NCBI RefSeq assembly: GCF_025146565.1
Contig: NZ_CP102258.1
Coordinates: forward strand, 1,116,001-1,180,000
Direction: 5' to 3'
Length of the DNA: 64,000 nt
Source of the DNA: Bacteroides eggerthii
GTDB taxonomy: Bacteria; Bacteroidota; Bacteroidia; Bacteroidales; Bacteroidaceae
The notes under the pieces were generated by a model. The model did no database searches. It saw only the letters and a list, made by a program, of their open reading frames with translations, and was not told the origin of the DNA. This document shows, piece after piece, positions 1-8,530 of this stretch. Made by a program: the position numbers and the translations under genes. Position 1 is the first letter of the stretch; each line of letters starts with the position of its first letter.

Positions 1-92
1 AGACGCATCATAATTGCGGTCTGCGCCATGTTGGAGCCAATCATGCCGGCTGCTCCTACAATGGTTAGTTTTTCGTTTGTAAGAAAATCCAT
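1..92 (-). CDS. mdh: Malate dehydrogenase, N-terminal fragment (cut by window edge)
   Basis: Reading leftwards from an ATG at 92, the first 30 codons are in the window. They begin MDFLTNEKLTIVGAAGMIGS, which holds the glycine-rich Rossmann motif (VGAAGMIGS) that binds NAD in lactate/malate dehydrogenases. From memory of the family, this N-terminus matches Bacteroides malate dehydrogenase, which interconverts malate and oxaloacetate in the cytoplasm. The remainder lies outside the window, so catalytic residues cannot be checked. It is divergent from the S1-domain gene to its right. Confidence 0.8.
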   Translation of the reverse strand, partial: MDFLTNEKLTIVGAAGMIGSNMAQTAIMMR

Positions 93-144
93 AATTATAT
101 TATTTAAAGGTGAATAACAAACATTCTTTTGAATTGTTGTGCTA

Positions 145-152
145 CAAAGATA
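145..152 (-). promoter_or_regulatory. Putative -7 box for mdh
   Basis: CAAAGATA on the plus strand reads TATCTTTG on the minus strand, an exact match to the Bacteroides -7 consensus TAnnTTTG. It lies about 53 bases before the mdh ATG. No convincing -33 TTTG was found at the usual spacing. Confidence 0.5.
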
Positions 153-221
153 ACCATTTTCCCTGTGGAGTTGTTCATATAAAAAAGTTATCTTTTAGAG
201 TGAAAAGTTATTCCTTATCTT

Positions 222-229
222 TATCTTTG
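222..229 (+). promoter_or_regulatory. Putative -7 box for the S1-domain gene
   Basis: TATCTTTG matches the Bacteroides -7 consensus TAnnTTTG and lies about 70 bases before the chosen ATG at 301. Transcription starting about 7 bases downstream would begin before an in-frame upstream ATG at 250, so it does not by itself decide the start. The -33 element is not clear. Confidence 0.5.
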
Positions 230-300
230 CACAGAATGGAAAGATAAGTTTGGACCTGTTGGTATTATCTTTTTTGCAAACGTCACGAAATATAAATTAT

Positions 301-1149
301 ATGAGTATAGAGTTAGGGAAATTCAATACCTTGAAGGTGGTGAAAGAAGTCGATTTCGGTATGTATCTGGATGGAGGTGAAGAAGGGGAAATTTTGCTTC
401 CGTCGCGTTATGTACCCGAAGACTGTAAGCCGGGAGACGAATTAACGGTGTTTATCTATCTGGACAATGAGGAGCGGCTGGTTGCTACTACGTTGACGCC
501 GTTTGTGCAGGTTGGGCAATTCGCTTGCCTGGAAGTGGCGTGGATAAATCAATACGGCGCTTTTCTCAATTGGGGGCTGATGAAAGATTTGTTTGTTCCT
601 TTTCGTGAGCAGAAGATGAAGATGCAGGTTGGGAAGCAGTACGTAATCCATGCACATCTGGATGATGAGAGTTACCGGATAGTGGCCTCTGCGAAAGTAG
701 ACCGTTATCTCTCGAAAGAGAAAGCCCCTTATGAACCCGGACAGGAAGTAAACATACTCATCTGGCAGAAAACGGATTTAGGCTTTAAGGCCATCATAGA
801 GAACCGATATAGCGGATTGCTCTATGAAAGCGAGATATTCCAACCTCTGCATACAGGCATGACACTGAAAGCCTATGTAAAGCAAGTTCGTGAGGATGGC
901 AAGATCGACTTGGTGCTTCAAAAGCCGGGAGTGGGTAAGGTGGAAGACTTTTCTGCCACTCTCCTGAACTATATACGTGAACAGGGAGGACGGATCACTT
1001 TGCATGACAAGAGCCCTGCAGAGGAGATTTACGAAACATTTGGCGTCAGTAAGAAAACCTTTAAAAAGGCGGTCGGTGATCTGTATAAGAAACATCTGAT
1101 ACGGTTGTTGGAAAACGGCATTGAGCTGGCAGACTCCTCTAACCCCTAA
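301..1149 (+). CDS. S1-domain RNA-binding protein, CvfB/YitL type
   Basis: The 282-residue protein has successive S1-like OB-fold segments. The first is near residues 3-60 (LGKFNTLKVVKEVDFGMYLD), the second near 65-130 (VGQFACLEVAWINQYGAFL), and a third near 145-215. A winged-helix-like tail follows at about 225-280 (AEEIYETFGVSKKTFKKAVG). This order is that of the CvfB/YitL family, cytoplasmic RNA-binding proteins whose exact role in Bacteroides is not established. The ATG at 301 is preferred over the in-frame ATG at 250 because similarity to the family begins at MSIELGKF and the extra 17 residues look like leader sequence. It is a single gene, divergent from mdh. Confidence 0.82.
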   Translation: MSIELGKFNTLKVVKEVDFGMYLDGGEEGEILLPSRYVPEDCKPGDELTVFIYLDNEERLVATTLTPFVQVGQFACLEVAWINQYGAFLNWGLMKDLFVPFREQKMKMQVGKQYVIHAHLDDESYRIVASAKVDRYLSKEKAPYEPGQEVNILIWQKTDLGFKAIIENRYSGLLYESEIFQPLHTGMTLKAYVKQVREDGKIDLVLQKPGVGKVEDFSATLLNYIREQGGRITLHDKSPAEEIYETFGVSKKTFKKAVGDLYKKHLIRLLENGIELADSSNP

Positions 1150-1213
1150 AGGCGATAGGGTTTTCCCTATAATATATTAGAGAGAAACAGAAGGATGGGG
1201 GAAAATATTCCCC

Positions 1214-1221
1214 TATTTTTG
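1214..1221 (+). promoter_or_regulatory. Putative -7 box
   Basis: TATTTTTG fits TAnnTTTG and lies 49 bases before the ATG of the secreted low-complexity protein, a normal distance for a Bacteroides promoter. No -33 box is obvious. Confidence 0.45.
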
Positions 1222-1269
1222 TTTTCACTAAAAAGTTGATGGAATATTAAACCTATAAAGAACGTTACC

Positions 1270-2121
1270 ATGAAACGAATATTATTCATATTATTTGCAG
1301 CAATAATGAGCACTACCGTTTGCCATGCTGCGATGAGCAACAGTAGAGTACGTAAAGAGACGCGTTTCCTTACGGATAAGATGGCTTATGAACTGAACCT
1401 GAATACAGCACAGTATAACGATGTGTATGAAATTAATTATGACTTCATTTCCGGTGTGCGTTATCTGATGGATGATGTGTTGCGGGGTGAGGAATGGGCG
1501 TTGAACCGTTACTATGATTATCTGGATGTGCGCAATGACGATTTGCGTTGGGTGTTGAGTAGCCGGCAGTACTCCCGTTTCATGCAGGCTGCCTACTTCT
1601 TCCGCCCGATTTATGTGAGCGGTGGGCGCTGGTCTTTCCGGATTTATGTCACTTATTCCAACCCGAACCATTTTTACTATCCGCGTCCTCATCATTATCG
1701 CACCTACTGCGGCGGGCATTATCGTACCCATCACCACAATGTGAGCTATTACCGGGGACGGCATAATCATCCTGCTTACAACGGCCCTTTCCGCATTCGT
1801 GATAATAAATCGTACCATACGAGTCGGCGTGCGGATTTCGGTTCGGTCAATATCCGTCCTAACTCCAATATGCGTCCTGACTCCGGTACGCGCCCAAATT
1901 CCGGTGCACGCCCTGGCGTAGGGCAGTCCGATCGCCGTCCGGGTGTCAATGGTTCGACGCGCCGTTCCGATACCAAGAAAGAAGTAAGTAAGTCCAGACG
2001 TGAGCGGAGCTCTCAAAAGGAGAGCGTAAGACGTAGCAGTTCCTCCTCATCCTCCACACGCAGCACACGTGCCTCTTCCCGTTCGTCGGATAAGGATAAC
2101 GGCGCGATGAGGCGTAACTAA
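1270..2121 (+). CDS. Secreted protein with His/Tyr-rich centre and Arg/Ser-rich tail, function unknown
   Basis: The 283-residue product starts with a signal peptide (MKRILFILFAAIMSTTVCHA) with a likely cleavage after CHA. Residues about 25-115 form a helical, aromatic domain (KMAYELNLNTAQYNDVYEIN). Residues about 130-175 are packed with His, Tyr and Arg (RPHHYRTYCGGHYRTHHHN). Residues about 195-225 hold imperfect RPxSxxRP repeats, and the last 55 residues are an Arg/Ser tract. The N-terminal part resembles small Bacteroides envelope proteins of unknown role. The His-rich stretch could bind metal, but that is inference. The gene stands alone, with a strong hairpin just downstream. Confidence 0.75.
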   Translation: MKRILFILFAAIMSTTVCHAAMSNSRVRKETRFLTDKMAYELNLNTAQYNDVYEINYDFISGVRYLMDDVLRGEEWALNRYYDYLDVRNDDLRWVLSSRQYSRFMQAAYFFRPIYVSGGRWSFRIYVTYSNPNHFYYPRPHHYRTYCGGHYRTHHHNVSYYRGRHNHPAYNGPFRIRDNKSYHTSRRADFGSVNIRPNSNMRPDSGTRPNSGARPGVGQSDRRPGVNGSTRRSDTKKEVSKSRRERSSQKESVRRSSSSSSSTRSTRASSRSSDKDNGAMRRN

Positions 2122-2146
2122 GCCCTTGTCATGTATCTATGATGAA

Positions 2147-2184
2147 CGCCCCTTTCCCTCCGTATGAGCGGAGAGAAAGGGGCG
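2147..2184 (+). terminator. Intrinsic hairpin after the secreted-protein gene
   Basis: Arms 2147-2162 (CGCCCCTTTCCCTCCG) and 2169-2184 pair over 16 bases with one mismatch around a six-base loop, 25 bases after the stop codon. A U-run is missing, so it may act as an RNA-stabilising end or a weak terminator. Confidence 0.6.
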
Positions 2185-2310
2185 TATCAACACACAACAA
2201 CTAAAATTATATATTTGGTTATCCGCTTTTATAGATATATCCTTTGACCGGTGATCTTTACGATTGATAATCTTTCTTTCGTGGTTTCTTTCCTATACCT
2301 ATCTATAATT

Positions 2311-2368
2311 ATAAGCCTTTTAATATAGTATTAAAAGGCTTATAATGTCATATTAAAAGGCTTTTAAT
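2311..2368. repeat. Nested AT-rich palindromes between convergent genes
   Basis: A perfect 15-base inverted repeat (2311-2325 with 2329-2343; core AAGCCTTTTAATA) has a three-base loop. A second palindrome follows at 2352-2368 (ATTAAAAG-G-CTTTTAAT) and reuses the same core, so three copies of AAAAGGCTT or its complement occur within 58 bases. The spot lies between convergent genes in a 394-base gap (2122-2515) with no other gene visible. It may be a bidirectional transcript end. Confidence 0.6.
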
Positions 2369-2515
2369 GATAGTTCACTCCTAAAGATATTCCGGTTTAC
2401 CCTTGCAGGCATCCCGGTTCTTTGCAGTATGAATGTGCCTTAGTGGGCGGAACATCCGGAGAAAGGTAGGTTTGTTCCTTCTCCGGTCAGGGATGCCATT
2501 GCGGGCGAGCTGCAT

Positions 2516-3844
2516 TTATTCGATGGGTTCTCCTTTATAGAAGTCCAGTATCTTGGTGCGGAAAAGGTATTCATATTTGGCTTGGAGCTCGTCAGACTGC
2601 GCTTTCATCAAGTTCTGCTTGGCTTCATTATATTCTACGGCATTTGCTTTTCCGTTCTCGTACTTCTCGCTCATCAGCTTAAAGGATGCTTCGCTGGCCG
2701 ATGCTGCCGTACTGCTGCTCGTATACTTGCTTTCGGATGCCGCCGCGTTGTACCATGCCTGCTGAATCTCTTTGTAGAGGCTCTTTTTGGCGTTATCCAG
2801 CTGCAAGGAATAGTTTTCGCGCTGCAGGCGGGCTGTGCGTACCCGGTTGCGTGTGGCCAGTCTGTTGAAGATAGGCACACTCAGATTGAAGCCGACATAT
2901 TTGTTGAAGTTGTCATTCATCTGCTGGCTGAAAGTACGGTTGATTGTCGAATAATAGTTCGTTCCGAGACTTCCGCTGAAACTCAATTGCGGATAATAAG
3001 CGCTTTGGGCAATGCGGATGCTGTGTTTGCTTCCTTCCAGGCGATATTGTGCCGCTTGTATGGAGGCTTTGCTGACCAGTGCCGTTTGGAAGATTTCATC
3101 CGGAGGGGTTAGCGGAATGAGCTCTATGTTTGCGGTTGGATCTTCCAGAAGGAATCCTTCCGGAGTCTCCAGCTCGATGAGCTGGCTGAGATCGAGCAGG
3201 GCCAATCGATAGTTGTTGCCGGTCTGCACAGCATTCATTTCGTCCTGTGCTACGCGTGCTTTGGCTTCGGCAACTTCCGCCGGAGAGGCTTTCCCTACTT
3301 CGGCCAACCGTTCTATGCGGTTGCACTGTTCTTTGCTCAGTTCCACTTGTCCTAAAGATACCCGGTGCAATTCCTCGTTGAACAATACCTGCAAATAAGC
3401 CGAGGCTATATTGATGGAGATATCTTCTTTGGCTTTCTCCAAATCGGCGAGTGCCGCTTTCAGGTTCAGCTTGGCCAAGGCATATTGGTTGGGTATTTCA
3501 AGTCCGGTAAATAACGGGATGCTGGTTGAAACAGACATATTTGTTCCATGACTGGCCGTATTGACGTATACAGTGGAGTAATCACCGGTGTTTTCGTCTT
3601 TGATTGCAGTCTGCGTACGTCCCCAGTTCCAGTTCTGGCCGGCGTTGGCGTTGAGGTTCGGCAATCGTGCCCACTTGGCAGTGTTCACTTCGATGTTGCT
3701 TTGTTCGGCTGCATTGGCTGTCCGGCGGATATCGATATTGTGCTCAATGGCGTAGTCTATACATTGACGCAGCGACCAGCGGTTTTGTGCTTGGACTTGC
3801 GTGCAACTCAGAATAGCCAGACATATGAATATATTTTTTTTCAT
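2516..3844 (-). CDS. TolC-family outer-membrane efflux protein
   Basis: The 442-residue protein has a signal peptide ending VQAQ (about residues 1-19), then two TolC-type halves rich in long amphipathic helices. The family hallmark RWSLRQCIDYAIEHN is at residues 22-36. The C-terminal half contains QLDNAKKSLYKEIQQAWYNA, typical of the outer-membrane efflux protein repeat. It should form the trimeric outer-membrane duct of the export complex encoded just upstream. It is last in a five-gene minus-strand operon: ATPase, permease, permease, adaptor, then this gene, 29 bases after the adaptor. Substrate cannot be inferred. Confidence 0.9.
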   Translation of the reverse strand: MKKNIFICLAILSCTQVQAQNRWSLRQCIDYAIEHNIDIRRTANAAEQSNIEVNTAKWARLPNLNANAGQNWNWGRTQTAIKDENTGDYSTVYVNTASHGTNMSVSTSIPLFTGLEIPNQYALAKLNLKAALADLEKAKEDISINIASAYLQVLFNEELHRVSLGQVELSKEQCNRIERLAEVGKASPAEVAEAKARVAQDEMNAVQTGNNYRLALLDLSQLIELETPEGFLLEDPTANIELIPLTPPDEIFQTALVSKASIQAAQYRLEGSKHSIRIAQSAYYPQLSFSGSLGTNYYSTINRTFSQQMNDNFNKYVGFNLSVPIFNRLATRNRVRTARLQRENYSLQLDNAKKSLYKEIQQAWYNAAASESKYTSSSTAASASEASFKLMSEKYENGKANAVEYNEAKQNLMKAQSDELQAKYEYLFRTKILDFYKGEPIE

Positions 3845-3873
3845 AGCGTTCCTATTTCATATAATAATGTTGG

Positions 3874-4980
3874 TTATTTGTCGCTTTTCTCGGCACCGCG
3901 CACCTTGTCTTTGGCGGTCAGGCCACTTTTGACGGCAATCTTGATGCCATCGCTCATGCCGACTTCTATTTGCTGGCGTTTAAATTTCTGCTGAGGTATG
4001 CTGTCGGTGAGTACATATACAAAGGTGCTGTCTCCGCTGAACTCTACTGTGCTTTCGGGCAAGGCAAGCGTTTTTAGTGCACGCTCCAGTACAATTTCTG
4101 CATTGGCGGAATAGCCGGAACGGATTTGCACGCTATCCGGTGCCTGGATGGCTGCCTTGATCTCAAACTGGTTGGCTCCGTTTTCTTCCACTCCTTTGGG
4201 AGAGATGTACTCCAATGTGGCATTGAACGACAGGTCTTGCAGGGCGCCGATAGTCAGTTTCACCGGCATCCCCTCATGTACGCGCCCTACTTCGGTCTCG
4301 TCCAGATTTCCCCGGAAGATGAGATCGTTCATGTTGGCGACGGTGGCAATGGTTGTTCCGTCATTGAAGGTGTTGCTCATGATAACGGAGTTGCCGACCT
4401 TGATAGGCACGTCCAGAATCAATCCGGTAATAGTGGATCGAATCAGTGTGCTGCTGAACGAAGCACTGTTTTTGGTGATGCCTTCCTTCACGATTTCCAG
4501 ATTATCTTTGGCTGTTTGCAACTCTTCGCGTGCCTGTTTCACGCTAACTTCACCCTTTTCGTATTCTTCGTCGCTGATGAGCTTGTCATTGAATAGCTTT
4601 TCGATACGTGCAAAGTCCGTTTCTGCCTGCCGGGCATTGATCTCTGCCAGGCGGACACGACTCTCGGCGGAGTTCAGTGTACCCAGTTCGGGGATAACCT
4701 TTACTTTGGCTATCACTTCGCCCTGCCTGATGCTTTGTCCGGCTTCTTTATACACTTCGGAAATGATACCGGAGATTTGCGGCTTAATGAGTACTTCATC
4801 TCTTGGCTCCACTTTACCGGTGGCTACGGTTGTCTTTTCCAAATCGGCTATTTCCGGGACAATCGTTTCATACACCTTTACCTTAGGTTGGGACTTCTGA
4901 TACAAGAACACGAATGTCCAAATAAATATGGCAGCCACCACTACCAATGATGCGATTTTCAGATACTTCTTTGTTTTCAT
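3874..4980 (-). CDS. MacA/HlyD-type periplasmic adaptor protein
   Basis: The 368-residue protein has one N-terminal membrane anchor (about residues 8-26, IASLVVVAAIFIWTFVFLY). A biotinyl-lipoyl half follows (KPQISGIISEVYKEAGQSI, about 65-83). A coiled-coil hairpin spans about 100-175, and the second lipoyl half and beta-barrel contain the segment TGLILDVPIKVGNSV. This is the layout of MacA-like membrane-fusion proteins, which bridge an inner-membrane MacB-type transporter and TolC. It sits between the two permease genes and tolC in the same operon, which supports that role. Confidence 0.9.
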   Translation of the reverse strand: MKTKKYLKIASLVVVAAIFIWTFVFLYQKSQPKVKVYETIVPEIADLEKTTVATGKVEPRDEVLIKPQISGIISEVYKEAGQSIRQGEVIAKVKVIPELGTLNSAESRVRLAEINARQAETDFARIEKLFNDKLISDEEYEKGEVSVKQAREELQTAKDNLEIVKEGITKNSASFSSTLIRSTITGLILDVPIKVGNSVIMSNTFNDGTTIATVANMNDLIFRGNLDETEVGRVHEGMPVKLTIGALQDLSFNATLEYISPKGVEENGANQFEIKAAIQAPDSVQIRSGYSANAEIVLERALKTLALPESTVEFSGDSTFVYVLTDSIPQQKFKRQQIEVGMSDGIKIAVKSGLTAKDKVRGAEKSDK

Positions 4981-5031
4981 CTTATTTTAATATTATTGTT
5001 TTATTCTTTATATTTTCCACATTGTGTCTCC

Positions 5032-6273
5032 TTATTCATCCCTTATCGCTTCAATCGGCTTGATAGCCATTGCGCGGTAGGCCGGGGCCAGTCCTGCCAA
5101 TACCCCTAATGCTATAAGAAGGGCGCACGTGCCGATTGCCAACCCGAAAGATACCTGATAATGAGTTTCAGTTGCCCCCGGTTCATTCGTTGCACTTTCC
5201 AGTATATGCAGTATAAATACGGCAAAAGAGATTCCCGCCATGCCGGCCACTGTGGTCAGCACCATACTCTCCGAAAGAATTTGTTGCAGAATATCTTTGG
5301 GACGTGCACCGATAGCCCGTCGTATGCCTATCTCCGTGGTGCGTTCCCTGACCGTAACCATCATAATGTTGGATACGCCAATCGCTCCGGCAAATAAAGT
5401 TCCCAGACCCACCATCCAGATAAGGATGCGAGTGCCTGTCATCAGGGTGTCCATCATGGAAAACATCGCTTCTGCGTTGAGGAACATGATTGCCTGTTTG
5501 TCGTCCGGTGAAATGTAGTGGGCGGCTTTGACGAGACGTTCTATTTCAGGCTCTACGTCCGTAACCTTTACTCCCGGTTTCATGATGAAGCACACAACAT
5601 CTATCCTTTGCCCCAGATTATACGTTTGCTGCATTGTCGTAAAAGGCAGGGTGACGGCTTCCGAGGCTTGTCCCTGTATGTTGACATTACCTTCGGAGGA
5701 ACACATGCCGATAACGCGGTAATAAATGCCGTTTACTCTGATATATTTCCCACAAGGGTCTTCATCAGGTCTGAAAAGACTTTCGTAAACACGTTTGCCT
5801 ATGACGCATACTTTTCGTGCTTCGCGTATGTCCACATCATTAATAAAGCGCCCGTAAGTCATTTCCTGATGCTCTATCTGCTCATATTCAGGGTATAATC
5901 CCTTGACGCTACATTCGTATTTGTTTTCTCCGTAAACCGCAGTTTGCCCCCAAAGAGCGAATGACGGGGTGGCTATTTTTATTCCGTCGATGCTGCGCAC
6001 CCGTTCCACATCTTCCATTTCCAAGTCCCACCAGCGGCCTTTACGGAAACCTTTATAAGCCTCACTTGTCTTTTGTGCTGCAATAAATCCGGAATTTGTG
6101 GCAAAACCTTCAAACTGTGATTTCATTTGCTCCTGCATGCCTTGTCCGCCGCCAATGAGTGCCACCAGCATAAAAATTCCCCAAAACACACCGAATGCCG
6201 TCAGCAGGCTGCGTGTCTTGTTTCTTGTTATCGTGACAAGGATTTCCTCACATGTATCTATATCTATTCTCAC
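5032..6273 (-). CDS. MacB-type ABC transporter permease (second of two)
   Basis: The 413-residue protein has a first transmembrane segment near residues 21-45 (SLLTAFGVFWGIFMLVALIG), then a periplasmic MacB_PCD domain to about residue 270. Three C-terminal transmembrane segments form an FtsX domain, with the cytoplasmic coupling motif RERTTEIGIRRAIGARPKDI between them. It lacks an ATPase domain, unlike E. coli MacB, and must use the separate ATPase gene upstream. The neighbouring permease is a paralogue, so the pair probably works as a heterodimer. The product is an inner-membrane protein. Confidence 0.9.
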   Translation of the reverse strand: MRIDIDTCEEILVTITRNKTRSLLTAFGVFWGIFMLVALIGGGQGMQEQMKSQFEGFATNSGFIAAQKTSEAYKGFRKGRWWDLEMEDVERVRSIDGIKIATPSFALWGQTAVYGENKYECSVKGLYPEYEQIEHQEMTYGRFINDVDIREARKVCVIGKRVYESLFRPDEDPCGKYIRVNGIYYRVIGMCSSEGNVNIQGQASEAVTLPFTTMQQTYNLGQRIDVVCFIMKPGVKVTDVEPEIERLVKAAHYISPDDKQAIMFLNAEAMFSMMDTLMTGTRILIWMVGLGTLFAGAIGVSNIMMVTVRERTTEIGIRRAIGARPKDILQQILSESMVLTTVAGMAGISFAVFILHILESATNEPGATETHYQVSFGLAIGTCALLIALGVLAGLAPAYRAMAIKPIEAIRDE

Positions 6274-6340
6274 GTTATTTTAGTGTTTAATGATTAGTGT
6301 TTTGTATTCGGTAATGCGGTTAATCATAAAACGCAGTCTG

Positions 6341-7597
6341 TCAATCGCTTCTCAACGCTTCAATCGGACTGATGCTTACAGCCTTTTTAGCCGGGAAGAA
6401 CCCCGCGAGCGTGCCTGCTATAATTAAAGTCAATGTAGCTTGTATGGCAATGCCGATGTCTACTGTGGGGTCGGAGAACATCCTTGCCTGAAACATTCCT
6501 GCGTCTGCCGTTTGATTACCGAAAGCGGAATTCATCCATTCTGTTACTCCGATACCTGCTACCATACCGATATAACCGAAGAAAGTGGTGATTGTAACGC
6601 TTTCCACGATAATCAGCCAAAGGATAGAAAGCGGTTTGGCCCCCAGCGCTTTGCGAATTCCGAATTCGCGGGTGCGTTCCTTGACTGTAATCAGCATGAT
6701 GTTCGATACTCCTACGATACCGCTCAATAATGTGAAAAGACCTATCACCCAAATGGCTGTGCGGAGCAGACCGGCAACATTTTGTGTCTGCATGTATTGT
6801 GTGAAACGGTTCCATATCCAGATCGCACCTTCGTCTTCCGGGTCGAAACGGTGGTTGGCGGCAATGACTTTACGATATTCTTTCTCAAAAGTTTTGTTGG
6901 CTTCTTCACTCGTCAGATTTTTTGTAGTGAAGATGATATTGTTGAGCTTATCACCTTTATTATAAATGGTTTGCAGAGTAGAGAACGGAATAAAGGCAAC
7001 ACTGCTTTGGTCGCCTTGGTCTTCATATAACCCGGCTACCCGGTAAGCCACACCACCGACATTGACAAACTGGCCGACAGGTTCGGTATGCGACTTCTTG
7101 AAAAGAATCTCCGCCGACTTCTTATGGAGGATGATAACTTTCCGCCGCTCTTTCACATCATTCTGATTGATGAAACGTCCGGTTGCAGTCTTTATAGCTT
7201 CGGATTGTACGTAATTGGGATGCACGCCCATTAGTGAGATATTGATATATTCCTGCCCGAAACTGATGTTCACATCGCCTTGCTGCAGGGTGGCGCCGGC
7301 GGTGATAATGTTGTCCGGAAAGTATCTCTCAGTTGCGTTGAGGTCTTTGTTTTCCATTCGGATGCGCCGCCCTTCTTTCAGACCTGCGTATGACTTGGTG
7401 GTCCAGCCTCCACCCAGGCGAATGGAATTCAGGGCGCGCTCGGAAGCATTTTGTTCGAAGGCATGGATGAGTCCGTTGCCTGCTCCCAGTAGTACAATAA
7501 GCATGAAGATGCCCCATGCCACCGCAAAACCGGTGAGGAACGTACGCAGCTTGTTGCGCTTGATTGTACCGTATATTTCTTGCCAAAGGTCCAGCAT
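6341..7597 (-). CDS. MacB-type ABC transporter permease (first of two)
   Basis: The 418-residue protein has the same plan as its downstream neighbour. An N-terminal transmembrane segment (TFLTGFAVAWGIFMLIVLLG, about residues 19-38) is followed by a large periplasmic domain and three C-terminal FtsX transmembrane helices. The coupling motif is KERTREFGIRKALGAKPLSI. It lies 38 bases after the ATPase gene and 67 bases before the second permease. Paired, similar but distinct permeases suggest a heteromeric mechanotransmission-type exporter rather than a homodimer. Substrates of this class include peptides, lipoproteins and drugs; which one applies here is unknown. Confidence 0.9.
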   Translation of the reverse strand: MLDLWQEIYGTIKRNKLRTFLTGFAVAWGIFMLIVLLGAGNGLIHAFEQNASERALNSIRLGGGWTTKSYAGLKEGRRIRMENKDLNATERYFPDNIITAGATLQQGDVNISFGQEYINISLMGVHPNYVQSEAIKTATGRFINQNDVKERRKVIILHKKSAEILFKKSHTEPVGQFVNVGGVAYRVAGLYEDQGDQSSVAFIPFSTLQTIYNKGDKLNNIIFTTKNLTSEEANKTFEKEYRKVIAANHRFDPEDEGAIWIWNRFTQYMQTQNVAGLLRTAIWVIGLFTLLSGIVGVSNIMLITVKERTREFGIRKALGAKPLSILWLIIVESVTITTFFGYIGMVAGIGVTEWMNSAFGNQTADAGMFQARMFSDPTVDIGIAIQATLTLIIAGTLAGFFPAKKAVSISPIEALRSD

Positions 7598-7635
7598 AAT
7601 GCGATAATTGATTTATGTGTTGATATGCTAATTTT

Positions 7636-8352
7636 TCATTTCATGAATCCGTCCTTGCCGAATGGTGATGCGTCATGATTTAGATTTTCTTCGATACTGC
7701 CTATCACGCCGTCCTTAATGTGGATAATCTTATCCGTCTGGTTGGCTACGCCGCTTTCGTGAGTTACGACCACGATTGTCATTCCTGTTTTATGCAAGTC
7801 TTTCAGAATTTGCATCACCTCTACGGATGTCTTACTGTCGAGAGCGCCGGTCGGTTCATCGGCAAGGATGATTTGGGGTTGTGTGATCAGTGCGCGGGCA
7901 ATGGCGACGCGTTGTTTCTGTCCGCCGGACATCTCGTTGGGCATGTGATGTGCCCACTCTTTCAGCCCCAGACGTTCCAGATATTCCAAGGCCATAGCAT
8001 TACGTTTCCGGCGTCCTACTCCCTGATAAAAGAGTGGGAGGGCAACATTTTCTACCGCATTCTTGAAAGAGATCAGATTGAATGACTGAAAGATAAAGCC
8101 AATCATACGGTTACGGTACTCGGCTGCTTTGGTTTCACTCAGGTTCTTGATAAGTGTGCCGTTCAAGTAATATTCTCCGGTGTCATAACTATCCAGGATA
8201 CCTAATATGTTAAGTAAAGTGGATTTTCCGGAACCGGACGCTCCCATAATGGATACGAACTCTCCTTTTTGAATGTCAAGGTTGATGCCTTTAAGAACGT
8301 GTAATGGAGCTCCGTTATTATAGGTTTTGTTAATGTCTTTTAGTTGTATCAC
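7636..8352 (-). CDS. ABC transporter ATPase, MacB/LolD type
   Basis: The 238-residue ATPase carries Walker A (GASGSGKST), the signature MSGGQKQRVAIARAL, Walker B (IILADEPTGALD) and the switch His in VVVTHE. It powers the two permeases that follow and belongs to the MacB/LolD/FtsE subfamily. The start is probably GTG at 8352, giving (M)IQLKDINKTYNNG as in relatives. The open frame extends upstream to an ATG at 8433, but that stretch is Lys/Asn/Leu-rich and does not resemble the family. It is first in the operon and divergent from the glucokinase gene. Confidence 0.9.
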   Translation of the reverse strand: MIQLKDINKTYNNGAPLHVLKGINLDIQKGEFVSIMGASGSGKSTLLNILGILDSYDTGEYYLNGTLIKNLSETKAAEYRNRMIGFIFQSFNLISFKNAVENVALPLFYQGVGRRKRNAMALEYLERLGLKEWAHHMPNEMSGGQKQRVAIARALITQPQIILADEPTGALDSKTSVEVMQILKDLHKTGMTIVVVTHESGVANQTDKIIHIKDGVIGSIEENLNHDASPFGKDGFMK

Positions 8353-8530
8353 GATTTTTCTGTTTATTGCTTTGTTCTTATTAATTTTGACTATTAGACG
8401 CAACAATGGTACGAAAAGTTGCAAATGGAGCAAAGTTTTTTAAAAAAAGATTTTGCAGTGTCGTTTTTCTTTGTGTAATTTGTACCATATAATGTTATAA
8501 CTAACCCTTTAAACAAAAAAAGTAAATATC

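Noticed and set aside
1291..2016. 241-codon minus-strand open frame opposite the secreted low-complexity protein
   Set aside because: It is a shadow of the repetitive, His/Arg-rich coding sequence, with no signal peptide, no family motif and no promoter. The plus-strand frame has a proper start, signal peptide and terminator.
4126..4900. Long plus-strand frames opposite the MacA-like adaptor gene (156 and 250 codons)
   Set aside because: They are antisense shadows of a clearly recognisable protein family. They lack family motifs and secretion or promoter signals.
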